Program-made: the position numbers and the translations under genes
Assembly (NCBI RefSeq): GCF_003030465.1
Contig: NZ_CP028339.1
Coordinates: 1,116,001-1,180,000, forward strand
DNA: 64,000 nucleotides
Direction: 5' to 3'
Origin: Thauera aromatica K172
GTDB lineage: Bacteria > Pseudomonadota > Gammaproteobacteria > Burkholderiales > Rhodocyclaceae
The notes under the pieces: generated by a model
Told to the model about the DNA's origin: nothing
Seen by the model: only the letters and a program-made list of their open reading frames with translations
Databases searched by the model: none
Shown: one piece after another, positions 25,734 to 33,386 of the stretch
Numbering within the stretch: the stretch's first letter is position 1
Layout: every line of letters starts with the position of its first letter

Positions 25734-26960
25734 ATGGCACTGATAGTTCAGAAGTACGGCGGCACCTCGGTGGGCAACCCCGAGCGCATCAGGAACGTCG
25801 CGCGCAAGATCGCGAAGTTCCGCGCGGAAGGGCACCAGGTGGTGGTGGTGGTGTCGGCGATGAGCGGTGAAACGAACCGGCTGATCGCGCTCACCAAGGA
25901 GGTGGCGTCCAATCCCAGCCCGCGCGAACTGGACGTCGTGGTGTCTACCGGCGAGCAGGTCACGATCGGCCTGCTGTGCATGGCGCTCGAGGACATCGGG
26001 GTGGCGGCGAAGAGTTATACCGGCGGCCAGGTGAAGATCCTGACCGATTCGCTGCATACCAAGGCGCGCATCCTGAACATCGAGGACGCGCCGATCCGCA
26101 AGGACCTGGATGGCGGCAAGGTCGTCGTCGTCGCTGGTTTCCAGGGCGTGGACGAGCACGGCAGCATCACCACCCTCGGCCGCGGCGGCTCGGATACCAC
26201 CGGGGTGGCGCTCGCCGCTGCGCTGAAAGCCGACGAGTGCCAGATCTATACCGATGTGGACGGTGTCTACACCACAGACCCGCGCATCGTTCCCGAAGCC
26301 CGCAAGCTCGATACCATCACTTTCGAGGAAATGCTGGAAATGGCCAGCCTCGGCTCGAAGGTCCTGCAGATCCGCTCGGTGGAATTCGCCGGCAAGTACA
26401 AGGTCAAGCTGCGCGTCCTCTCCAGTTTCGAAGATGGAGGCGAGGGCACGCTCATCACCGTTGAGGAAGACAAGAACATGGAACAGCCCGTCATCTCCGG
26501 CATCGCCTTCTCCCGTGACGAAGCCAAGCTCACCGTGACCGGTGTGCCCGACAAGCCGGGCATCGCCTACCAGATCCTGGGGCCGGTCGCCGATGCCAAC
26601 ATCGACGTCGATATGATCATCCAGAACGTCGGCCATGACGGCACCACCGACTTTTCCTTCACCGTCGCACGCGGCGACCTGGCCAAGGCGCAAAAAGTGC
26701 TCGAAGGCGTCAAGGCGCATATCGGCGCGCGCGCGATCGAGAGCGACAGCACGATGTGCAAGGTGTCGATCGTCGGCGTCGGCATGCGCTCCCATCCGGG
26801 CGTGGCCTCGCAGATGTTCCGTACCCTGGCCGAGGAAGGCATCAATATCCAGATGATTTCGACTTCCGAAATCAAGATCTCGGTGGCGATCGAAGAGAAA
26901 TACCTGGAACTCGCCGTGCGCGTGCTGCACAAGGCTTTCGGCCTCGATACCGCAGCCTGA
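25734..26960 (+). CDS. lysC: Aspartate kinase LysC
   Basis: The 408-residue enzyme phosphorylates aspartate, the first step to lysine, threonine, methionine and diaminopimelate. The kinase domain (1-~245) has KYGGTSVG at 7-14, STGEQV near 71 and GRGGSDTT near 151. Two ACT domains follow from ~249 ([32 protein letters not shown], then STSEIKISV), the site of lysine/threonine feedback. The ATG at 25734 gives the canonical [10 protein letters not shown] start. An internal start inside the gene probably yields a separate regulatory subunit. TAGAAT at 25694-25699 may be a -10. Confidence 0.97.
   Translation: MALIVQKYGGTSVGNPERIRNVARKIAKFRAEGHQVVVVVSAMSGETNRLIALTKEVASNPSPRELDVVVSTGEQVTIGLLCMALEDIGVAAKSYTGGQVKILTDSLHTKARILNIEDAPIRKDLDGGKVVVVAGFQGVDEHGSITTLGRGGSDTTGVALAAALKADECQIYTDVDGVYTTDPRIVPEARKLDTITFEEMLEMASLGSKVLQIRSVEFAGKYKVKLRVLSSFEDGGEGTLITVEEDKNMEQPVISGIAFSRDEAKLTVTGVPDKPGIAYQILGPVADANIDVDMIIQNVGHDGTTDFSFTVARGDLAKAQKVLEGVKAHIGARAIESDSTMCKVSIVGVGMRSHPGVASQMFRTLAEEGINIQMISTSEIKISVAIEEKYLELAVRVLHKAFGLDTAA
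26478..26960 (+). CDS. Probable internal translation start: aspartate kinase beta (regulatory) subunit
   Basis: An in-frame ATG at 26478 (codon 249 of lysC) is preceded eight bases upstream by GAGGAAG (26463-26469). The product, [18 protein letters not shown] and onward, is 160 residues and consists only of the two ACT domains. In Corynebacterium and Bacillus an alpha2-beta2 aspartate kinase is made in this way, and the Corynebacterium beta subunit begins with a very similar sequence at the same place. Here the use of the start is inferred. Confidence 0.65.
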   Translation: MEQPVISGIAFSRDEAKLTVTGVPDKPGIAYQILGPVADANIDVDMIIQNVGHDGTTDFSFTVARGDLAKAQKVLEGVKAHIGARAIESDSTMCKVSIVGVGMRSHPGVASQMFRTLAEEGINIQMISTSEIKISVAIEEKYLELAVRVLHKAFGLDTAA

Positions 26961-26979
26961 TAAACGCACTCAATCCTGT

Positions 26980-27008
26980 TTGACCGGAAGGCACGAACTC
27001 GCTATGAT
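26980..27008 (+). promoter_or_regulatory. Promoter of tRNA-Ser
   Basis: TTGACC (26980-26985) and TATGAT (27003-27008) are spaced by 17 bp, and the tRNA begins 15 bp after the -10. It sits 20 bp beyond the lysC stop. Confidence 0.8.
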
Positions 27009-27022
27009 CGCGCCTTCCTGAT

Positions 27023-27115
27023 GGAGACGTGGCCGAGAGGTCGAAGGCACTCCCCTGCTAAGGGAGCATACCGTCAAAAACGGTATCGAGGGTTCGAATC
27101 CCTCCGTCTCCGCCA
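27023..27115 (+). tRNA. tRNA-Ser (anticodon GCT)
   Basis: The gene is 93 bases long with an encoded CCA (27113-27115). The acceptor stem is GGAGACG (27023-27029) with CGTCTCC (27105-27111), and G27112 is the discriminator. The anticodon arm reads CTCCCCTGCTAAGGGAG, giving anticodon GCT for AGC/AGU serine codons. The long variable arm (TACCGTCAAAAACGGTA) is as expected for serine, and the T arm is GAGGG-TTCGAAT-CCCTC. Confidence 0.98.
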
Positions 27116-27126
27116 AAGAAAACGCT

Positions 27127-27160
27127 AAAACCCGCATGGCTACTGGCTTTGCGGGTTTTT
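27127..27160 (+). terminator. Terminator after tRNA-Ser
   Basis: AAAACCCGC (27127-27135) pairs with GCGGGTTTT (27151-27159) around a ~15-nt loop and runs into a T tract (TTTTT). It lies 12 bp beyond the tRNA. Confidence 0.85.
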
Positions 27161-27333
27161 CGTTTCTGCCGGCCCAGCAGTGAAGTAGTCATTCTGGAAC
27201 CCGCTGTCGCGTCGCCGGAAATCCGCTCACACTTTCGACGGACCTGTCCTGCGCTTGCCGAAGGGTGCGGCAGATCTCGTCTTCGAGGGCTTGCCCGATG
27301 TCAGTGCGCGTCATCGGAATCCCGCTGCGCGAA

Positions 27334-27705
27334 TCAGTGGGCGAGCGCATAGGCCAGACCGAGGCGAGCACTTGCGGTGCTCAGGCGCCGGTCGCGCGTC
27401 CACAGCCTTGTTCCGGGCGCCAGCATCACGGCGGCGAGCAAATGCGCATCCATGTAACCGATACCCAGCCCGAAAAGCCCCTGCGCTTCGATGAAGTGCA
27501 GCACCTCGTCGTCCGTTGCCGCCACCGCCTGCGGGAGATCGCTCATCGCACCCAGCACGGCGGTACGGTTTTTCAGGTTGCCGAGTGCGACTTCGCCCAG
27601 CACATGCGGATGCATCACCACCCGCCCCTCTGCCAGAAGCGCAGAGAGGTGTTGATCCGAGCCACGCAGGTGGTCGATCCAGATCGACGTATCGACGAGG
27701 ATCAT
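27334..27705 (-). CDS. vapC: VapC-type PIN-domain ribonuclease toxin
   Basis: The 123-residue PIN protein has the four acidic catalytic positions at Asp5 (MILVDTSIWIDHL), Glu38 (HVLGEVALG), Asp86 (GIGYMDAHLL) and Asp105 (LWTRDRRL). VapC toxins cleave RNA, often initiator tRNA, when their antitoxin is degraded. The start overlaps the antitoxin gene's stop by 4 bp. All active-site residues are intact, so the toxin is probably functional. The pair lies just beyond tRNA-Ser, a common landing place for mobile modules, though no integrase is present. Confidence 0.93.
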   Translation of the reverse strand: MILVDTSIWIDHLRGSDQHLSALLAEGRVVMHPHVLGEVALGNLKNRTAVLGAMSDLPQAVAATDDEVLHFIEAQGLFGLGIGYMDAHLLAAVMLAPGTRLWTRDRRLSTASARLGLAYALAH

Positions 27706-27902
27706 GCCGCAGGTTCCGGCTGCCGCCGCGGGATGTCGTTCAGTTGAGGCTCCGAGCCGCCCAACAGGGCGAGGCGCCGGGCGCTTTCGCGCTGGATCAG
27801 CGCGCGCAGGGCTTCCTTTACCAAGGTGGATTTCTCGGTCAGTCCGGTCAGTGCCTGAGCCTTGGCCAGCAACTCGTCGTCGAGTGCGAGGGTGGTGCGC
27901 AT
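27702..27902 (-). CDS. vapB: VapB-type antitoxin
   Basis: The ATG at 27902 has GGAG seven bases upstream and gives a 66-residue product, while an earlier ATG at 27914 would add four residues. MRTTLALDDELLAKAQALTGLTEKSTLVKEALRALIQRESARRL matches the VapB/DUF2191 family: a ribbon-helix-helix DNA-binding half and a C-terminal toxin-binding tail (LLGGSEPQLNDIPRR). It would neutralise VapC and repress the operon. A palindrome just upstream is the likely operator. Confidence 0.9.
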   Translation of the reverse strand: MRTTLALDDELLAKAQALTGLTEKSTLVKEALRALIQRESARRLALLGGSEPQLNDIPRRQPEPAA

Positions 27903-27936
27903 GATGGGCTCCATGAAGTGACTTGAATCGATCTTA

Positions 27937-27950
27937 GCATCACTTGATGC
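27937..27950 (-). promoter_or_regulatory. Probable VapBC operator
   Basis: GCATCA (27937-27942), CT and TGATGC (27945-27950) form a palindrome with 6-bp arms. It abuts a minus-strand -10-like TAAGAT (27936-27931), about 30 bp before vapB. The position suits autorepression by the VapBC complex. Confidence 0.6.
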
Positions 27951-28160
27951 GCTTATCCGTGTCTTTCAGCCTGGAGGATGGGAACCCTGATGCTCGGGAG
28001 GGGCTGTAGCGACATGCTTCCTGCCGTTCATGTCGAGGCTTGCCGCGGCCTTGCGCTCGCCCCCGTCGGTCCACACGGGATACGATCTGCGACACTACCT
28101 GCCCGGAAGCGGGTAGCCGTATGACGCGGGAAACAACGAGATCGACGAACGAGGTTCTAC

Positions 28161-28409
28161 ATGAAGTACGTGGCGGCAGTGTTGGCCGGTTCCTGCATGT
28201 GCCTTTCGAGTGCTGCGGCCGTCGCCGCAACGCCTCAAGAGGGCACTCGAGCTTCAATGCTCTCCCTCATTGTGGTTGCGGGCGTGATGATTGTGGCGGT
28301 CAGGCTCGCCGTCGCTTTCGCCAAAAGGAAGATGGAAGCGGACATCAAAGCCGCTCGAGAAAAGTCCGGCGCGGATGCACAAAAAAACGACTCGCAAGCG
28401 GAAGGGTGA
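28161..28409 (+). CDS. Small predicted exported/membrane protein, unrecognised
   Basis: This 82-residue reading frame starts with a signal-peptide-like MKYVAAVLAGSCMCLSSAAAVAA and has one further hydrophobic span (~33-52, MLSLIVVAGVMIVAVRLAV). A short charged tail (KRKMEADIKAAREKSGADAQ) follows. GAGGT stands 7 bases before the ATG. I do not recognise a family. The order signal, helix, basic flank makes a real small membrane protein more likely than chance. Confidence 0.6.
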   Translation: MKYVAAVLAGSCMCLSSAAAVAATPQEGTRASMLSLIVVAGVMIVAVRLAVAFAKRKMEADIKAAREKSGADAQKNDSQAEG

Positions 28410-28449
28410 TAGCGGCGAGCTGATTTCCTGCCGGCGATACGGCAGGCCG

Positions 28450-29853
28450 ATGAAGGCCAGCAAGATCACCGCCTCCACGCCCCTCCTGCCGCTGCGCCCC
28501 GGCTTCGCGTGGCGCGCCCTGTGCCGCCTGGCGCTGCCCTGGCTGCCGCTGGCGCTGCACGCGGCCGGTGCGGCCGACCTGGTCGGCGGCCCGATGTCCG
28601 GGCCGGCGACGTCCGAGCGCGTCGGCGTGTGGCTGATGACCGACGCCCCCGCGCAAGTGCAGCTCGAGTACTGGCCGCAGGGGCAGCCCGGAGCGGTGCG
28701 TCGTAGTGCGCCGGTTGCCGCCGGCCCGGAGCGCGGCCACACCGCGCGCGTCGATCTCGACGGTCTGCAGGCCGCCACCCGCTACACCTACCGCGTGCTG
28801 CTCGACGGGAATCCGGTCGAGCTCGGCGAGCCGCCCGCCTTCACCACCGCGCCGGCGGACCCTGCCGCGCCTCGCGAGCTGCTCATCGCCACCGGCTCGT
28901 GCAACTACGTCCCCGACCCGCCTTACGTGCTCACGCCGGACTCCTTCGGCGCCGGCTTCGAGATCTTCGATACCGTCGCCGCGCGGCGGCCCGACCTGAT
29001 GCTGTGGCTGGGCGACAGCATCTACTACCGCGACGACGACTTCGCGCCGGCGGACCAGGCCGCCGCGCGGATGCACCGGCGCTGGGCGGCCACGCGCCGC
29101 TTCGCGCCGCTGCAGCGGCTGCTGCGCACCGGCCAGCACGTCGCCATCTGGGACGACCACGACTACGGCCCCGACAACGCAAACCGCGACTTCGCGCTCA
29201 AGGCCATGGCGCTGGCCCTGTTCCAGGACTACTGGGCGAATCCCGGTTATGGACTGCCCGGCGTGGCCGGCACCTTCACCCGGGTCCCGCTCGGCGATGT
29301 CGAGCTGTTCCTGCTCGACGACCGCTACCATCGCGACGACGACGCCGGCACCGACCCGGCACGGACGATGCTCGGCGCAGCGCAGCTCGAATGGCTCAAG
29401 GGCGCGCTGCGCAACTCGCGTGCCAGCTTCAAGCTGCTCACCAACGGCAGCCGCATGCTCAGCGACCGTCCGTCGCCGGAGCAGCGCGGCGGCGAGGGCT
29501 GGCACAACTTCCCGGCGGAACGCCAGGCCTTCCTCGACTGGCTCGCGGCGGAGCGCATCGACGGCGTGTTCTTCGTCTCCGGCGACATCCACTACACCCA
29601 CCTGACCGAGCGCGAGCGCCCCGGCACCTACCCGCTCACCGAGCTGACCTGCTCACCGCTGACTGCGCGTGTGCATCCCCGTCCCTTCCCGGTGCGCGAG
29701 GTCCCCGGGACCCTGGTCACGCAGCGCAACTTCTGCACCCTGCAGTTCTCCGGGCCGGCCGGCGCGCGCGTGCTCCGCGTCGCCGCGTGGGACGCCGCGG
29801 GCACGCACCTGTGGGAGGCGGAATTTCCGGCCGCGCGGCTGCGCACGCGGTGA
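28450..29853 (+). CDS. PhoD-like alkaline phosphatase D family protein
   Basis: The 467-residue protein has an N-terminal hydrophobic/signal region (~15-42) and a fibronectin-like N-domain (RVGVWLMTDAPAQVQLEYW). The metallophosphatase core follows: GSCNYVPD near 155, LWLGDSIYYRDDD near 182, IWDDHDYGPDNANRD near 235 and VSGDIHYTHLTE near 375. These supply the metal-binding Asp/His residues of the PhoD family, which hydrolyses phosphodiesters or phosphomonoesters outside the cytoplasm. The ATG at 28450 is chosen because earlier codons are charged. No phosphate-regulation box was identified. Confidence 0.88.
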   Translation: MKASKITASTPLLPLRPGFAWRALCRLALPWLPLALHAAGAADLVGGPMSGPATSERVGVWLMTDAPAQVQLEYWPQGQPGAVRRSAPVAAGPERGHTARVDLDGLQAATRYTYRVLLDGNPVELGEPPAFTTAPADPAAPRELLIATGSCNYVPDPPYVLTPDSFGAGFEIFDTVAARRPDLMLWLGDSIYYRDDDFAPADQAAARMHRRWAATRRFAPLQRLLRTGQHVAIWDDHDYGPDNANRDFALKAMALALFQDYWANPGYGLPGVAGTFTRVPLGDVELFLLDDRYHRDDDAGTDPARTMLGAAQLEWLKGALRNSRASFKLLTNGSRMLSDRPSPEQRGGEGWHNFPAERQAFLDWLAAERIDGVFFVSGDIHYTHLTERERPGTYPLTELTCSPLTARVHPRPFPVREVPGTLVTQRNFCTLQFSGPAGARVLRVAAWDAAGTHLWEAEFPAARLRTR

Positions 29854-29964
29854 GCGCACCGGATCTTGCACAAACAGCCGAGAACCCGATTCGTGCAGAT
29901 TCCCAGCCTGCCATGGTCTTTTGCCGCGCAGAGATCGCTGCTCGACGGTTCGAATCCGGAGACT

Positions 29965-30204
29965 TCAGGCCGCCCGGATCCACTCCGCAATCGTTGCCGT
30001 CGTCGGAATCCGCCCCGACGACACCAGCTTTCCGCCGATCACCAGCCCCGGAGTCTTGAGCACATCGTGGGCGAGGATCTCGTCCATGTCGGTGACTTTG
30101 AGGATTTCGGCTTCCCTGCCGGTGGCGGCGACGGCTTCGCGTACGAGTTCTTCCAGCTTCCGGCAATTGGCGCAGCCGGGGCCGAGCACCTTGATTTCGA
30201 GCAT
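29965..30204 (-). CDS. Thioredoxin-like small redox-active disulfide protein (CxxC)
   Basis: The 79-residue protein carries an active-site disulfide at Cys11-Ala-Asn-Cys14 in MLEIKVLGPGCANCRKLEELV and the cis-proline context VLKTPGLVIGGKLVSSGRIP. It matches the glutaredoxin-like TM0996/MTH895 group. The start is 2 bp beyond the stop of the permease gene, so they are one operon. This pairing recurs in bacteria and suggests that the disulfide protein serves the permease, perhaps in thiol or metal/metalloid handling. The true substrate is not known. Confidence 0.9.
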   Translation of the reverse strand: MLEIKVLGPGCANCRKLEELVREAVAATGREAEILKVTDMDEILAHDVLKTPGLVIGGKLVSSGRIPTTATIAEWIRAA

Positions 30205-30206
30205 GA

Positions 30207-31670
30207 TCAGACTCCTTTCAGTGAAGACGCACGGCGGCGGGTGACCGACAGCAGCGCCGCCAGCAGCGCGATGAAGCCCGCCAGGTAGAGCGCGAGCATG
30301 AGCAGCGAGGCGCCATCGATCCAGGCGCCGTAGATGAGGCCGGCCGCGGCGCTGAAGAGCGCGACCAGGCCGACGTAGGTGAAGGTCTTCTTGCGGCCGA
30401 TGATCGCCGAGATGATCAGGATGCTCTGCAGCGACAGCTCGGGGTCGGACATCAGGTAAGCGAGCAGCGGGCCACGATGCATGCCGAGTTCGAGAAACAT
30501 CTTCGCGATCGGCACCTCGACCAGGGTCGGGAAGTACATGAACACCCCGAACACCACGCCAGCCAGGTTGCCGGTGAGCGAGTTGCTGCCGGCCAGGATC
30601 TGGATCCATTCCGGGCGGATCAGCACGCGGATCATGCCGACGATGAACACGCCCACCACCAGCAGCGGGAAAATCTGCTTGACGAAGCGCCAGGACTCCC
30701 ACAGCCAGTCGCGCAGTTCGTCTTCGCTCAGGCGATGGCGAACGATGAAGTGCAGCGCGGCCAAAGCCGCGCCAACGCTGAAGAACTTGCCCGTTACGCC
30801 GATGCGCAGCCCGCCTTCCACCGGCTGCACCGCCAGTGCGGCCACCAGCAGCGTCGCTGCGATCAGCGTCAGGCTGATCCAGGTCCACGCATTGCTGCCC
30901 TCGACGATATTCTCCAGCCCGCGCCAGGCAGCGAAGCCGATCGCGCCGAGCAGCCCGATCAGCACCACGCCCTGCAGCGACACACCCTCTTCGCCCCTGG
31001 CGGCGTCGTAGGGCACCAAGCGGTCGAGCGCGGCCTGCCAGCCTTGCGCATCGGCGAACGGCAGCTCGAAACTGAGGTAGGTACTGGTCAGTACATTGAG
31101 CTTGAGCGTCCCCGCCAGCAGCAATGCCACCCACACGAACAGGAAGACCAGCGCCATCCGCCCCATCCCCGCGCCCTGCGCGCCGAAAGCCGTGTCGGTG
31201 GCGCGGTCGTGCGCGGCGTCGTCGCGGTGGAAGATCAAGGCCATGATCAGGCCGATCCCGATCCCGAACGTCAGTGAGAGCAGAAAGCGTGCGAGGGCAA
31301 GATCGGGGCCGATGATGCCGCCGGTGTAGACCAGCGCCAGGATGTTGGCCGCCGGCGCGAAGAACAGGAAGGTGATCGCCGGGCCGAGGCCGGCGCCCTT
31401 CTTGTAGATGCCGGCGAAGAGCGGAACGATGGTGCACGAGCACACCGCGAGCAAGGACCCGGCGGCAGCCGCAGCCGGATACGACACCGCCTTGCGCGAG
31501 TTGCGACCGAGGAAGCGGGTAACGGTTTCCTTGGGAATCAGCGCCGACATTGCGCCGGCGATGAAGAAGGCGGGCAGCAGGCACAGCAGCACATGGGCCG
31601 CGAGATAGGCAGCAAGGTTACCCAGGCCGCCGTACAGGATGGACTCCCCCCAGGAAAGCACCATGTCCAT
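30207..31670 (-). CDS. ArsP/UPF0718-type permease
   Basis: The 487-residue membrane protein has two halves of about four to five helices, at ~15-150 and ~335-480. SLLAVCSCTIVPLFAGIYKKGAGLGPAITFLFFAPAANI near 72-110 holds a conserved Cys-Ser-Cys and repeats in style as MYFPTLVEVPIAKMFLELGMHRGPLLAYLMSDPE. Pfam family ArsP_1 (DUF318) includes exporters of methylated arsenic and metal-related members. With a redox partner next door, export of a thiol-reactive metal or metalloid is a sound but unproven guess. No ArsR-type regulator is adjacent. Confidence 0.85.
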   Translation of the reverse strand: MDMVLSWGESILYGGLGNLAAYLAAHVLLCLLPAFFIAGAMSALIPKETVTRFLGRNSRKAVSYPAAAAAGSLLAVCSCTIVPLFAGIYKKGAGLGPAITFLFFAPAANILALVYTGGIIGPDLALARFLLSLTFGIGIGLIMALIFHRDDAAHDRATDTAFGAQGAGMGRMALVFLFVWVALLLAGTLKLNVLTSTYLSFELPFADAQGWQAALDRLVPYDAARGEEGVSLQGVVLIGLLGAIGFAAWRGLENIVEGSNAWTWISLTLIAATLLVAALAVQPVEGGLRIGVTGKFFSVGAALAALHFIVRHRLSEDELRDWLWESWRFVKQIFPLLVVGVFIVGMIRVLIRPEWIQILAGSNSLTGNLAGVVFGVFMYFPTLVEVPIAKMFLELGMHRGPLLAYLMSDPELSLQSILIISAIIGRKKTFTYVGLVALFSAAAGLIYGAWIDGASLLMLALYLAGFIALLAALLSVTRRRASSLKGV

Positions 31671-31958
31671 GACACCTACTCCAAGAAGTCCTGCAACCTA
31701 ACATCCGCTCGACTCGACCCGCAGACGAAGCCGAATCGCCCGATCCGCCGCCGCCAAGCAGGCTTACCCATGAAAACGTCGAAGTGAGGAAAAGGATGCA
31801 GGGTCAGCCGGGCGATGGGCGCGGCACGGAACAGCAGACCTTCCCATCCTCATCGAACTGGACTTGGCAGGCACGTTGTTCCGTGCCCAGGAGCCGAACA
31901 CCACCATCGGGGCGATGGGCCGATGGCGGGCCTCGGTTCGAGGTGAGATCATACGAAA
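31671..31958. other. Intergenic region, permease gene to ATP-grasp-like gene
   Basis: This 288-bp region separates two divergent genes. I see no convincing reading frame or RNA. AGGTGAG at 31941-31947 is the probable ribosome site of the downstream gene. Confidence 0.5.
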
Positions 31959-33284
31959 ATGGACATGGACTCGGTCGATTACAGCTTTACCCGGCACGCC
32001 AGCGCACACGACGTGGCTGCGGCGATCAACCGGGACTGCGAGTGCCGCAGTCTCGACCCCGAACGCCTGCGCCGGCAACTCGAAGCCGAGCCGAGCCTGC
32101 TCGGTCTCGCCGCCGAGATCGGCCGCAGCCGGCCGCACCTGTTCTCCGCGACCGCCGTGTTCATCGCACCCGAAACGCTCCTGGTCATGGCAGACATCAT
32201 CGCGGCGGTCGAATCGGTCCTGGCGCTGCCCGCATACCAGGCGATCGCACTCGATCGGGCCCCGCCGATTGCCCGCATCGACCTGGGGCCGAAGTCGGTA
32301 TTCATGGGCTTTGACTTCCACCTGGGCGAAGCCGGCCCGCAGCTCATCGAGGTCAACACCAACGCCGGCGGGGCCATGCTCAACGGTGCCCTGGCGCGCG
32401 CACAAAAGGCCTGTTGCGAGCAGATCCAGCCCTTCCTTCGGCCTACGGCGGCGCTCGATGCGCTCGACCGCCACTGGCTGGACGACTTCCTCGCCGAATG
32501 GGCGCTGCAGGGGCGAAGCGGCCGGCCCGCCCGCGTGGCGATCGTCGACGAACATCCCACGGCGCAGTATCTCTACCCCGAGTTCCTGCTCTTTCGCCAC
32601 CTGTTCCGCAGTGCCGGCATCGACGCCGTGATCTGCGACCCCGCCGAGTTGACGTTCGATTCGGGGCGCCTGGTGCACGCCGGCGCGCCGATCGATCTGG
32701 TCTACAGCCGCCTGACCGACTTCTACCTGCAGGCTCCGGCGCTGGCGCCCCTGCGCGCCGCCTACGAGGCTGGCGCGGTGGTGCTGACCCCACACCCGCG
32801 CGCGCACGCGCTGCTTGCGGACAAGCGCAATCTCACGCTCTTGAGCGATGCCGCGCAGCTTGCCGGACTGGGCGTTGCACCGTCCCATATCGAGCGCTTG
32901 CGCGCGGGGGTCCCCCGCACGGTGGCCGTCACCCCGGAACGGGCAGAGGCCTTGTGGGCCGCACGGCGCGGCCTGTTCTTCAAACCCTTCGCCGGCTTCG
33001 GCAGCCGTGCGACCTACCGCGGCGACAAGCTCACGCAGCGCGTCTGGCAGGAGATCCTCGCCGGCGGCTACGTGGCGCAAAGCCTTGCCCTTCCCTCGGA
33101 ACGGCGGGTCGCGATCGATGGGCAGAGCAGCGATCTGAAGCTCGATGTCCGTGTCTATGCGTATGCCGGCTCGATCCGTCTGGTCGCGGCGCGGCTGTAC
33201 AAGGGACAGACGACCAATTTCCGGACGCCGGGCGGGGGGTTCGCGCCGGTGTTCGTGACCCGTGCGAACGATCTTGCCGGATGA
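31959..33284 (+). CDS. Uncharacterised ATP-grasp-like protein
   Basis: The 441-residue soluble protein is not one I can name. VFMGFDFHLGEAGPQLIEVNTNAGGAML near 112-138 resembles the acidic/Asn metal-binding stretch of ATP-grasp ligases such as glutathionylspermidine synthase. RRGLFFKPFAGFGSRATYRGDKL near 335-355 resembles the lysine and glycine-rich loop that holds ATP. DLKLDVRVYAYAGSIRLVAARLYKGQTTNFR near 395-425 fits the closing strand, with a metal-binding Asn. The order is that of a circularly permuted or unusual ATP-grasp enzyme, a peptide-bond-forming ligase by family. It has no partner gene in an operon. ATP-grasp assignment is inference from motifs. Confidence 0.6.
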   Translation: MDMDSVDYSFTRHASAHDVAAAINRDCECRSLDPERLRRQLEAEPSLLGLAAEIGRSRPHLFSATAVFIAPETLLVMADIIAAVESVLALPAYQAIALDRAPPIARIDLGPKSVFMGFDFHLGEAGPQLIEVNTNAGGAMLNGALARAQKACCEQIQPFLRPTAALDALDRHWLDDFLAEWALQGRSGRPARVAIVDEHPTAQYLYPEFLLFRHLFRSAGIDAVICDPAELTFDSGRLVHAGAPIDLVYSRLTDFYLQAPALAPLRAAYEAGAVVLTPHPRAHALLADKRNLTLLSDAAQLAGLGVAPSHIERLRAGVPRTVAVTPERAEALWAARRGLFFKPFAGFGSRATYRGDKLTQRVWQEILAGGYVAQSLALPSERRVAIDGQSSDLKLDVRVYAYAGSIRLVAARLYKGQTTNFRTPGGGFAPVFVTRANDLAG

Positions 33285-33386
33285 TTCCAGCTGCAGCAGG
33301 TCTGGGCGGACTTTCTGCAGCAGCTCGCCAATGGGGCAGGGCAGGGGGGCAGGGCAGGGCGGCGGCAGCCCCGATCCCCCCGAAAG

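Noticed and set aside
27189-27371. Minus-strand 60-codon frame between tRNA-Ser and vapC
   Set aside because: There is no ribosome site or recognisable family, and it overlaps the vapC 3' end; it could be a gene remnant but nothing supports it.
31784-32314. Plus-strand reading frame in the gap before the ATP-grasp-like gene
   Set aside because: It has Arg/Pro-rich composition, no ribosome site, and overlaps the start of the real gene in another frame.
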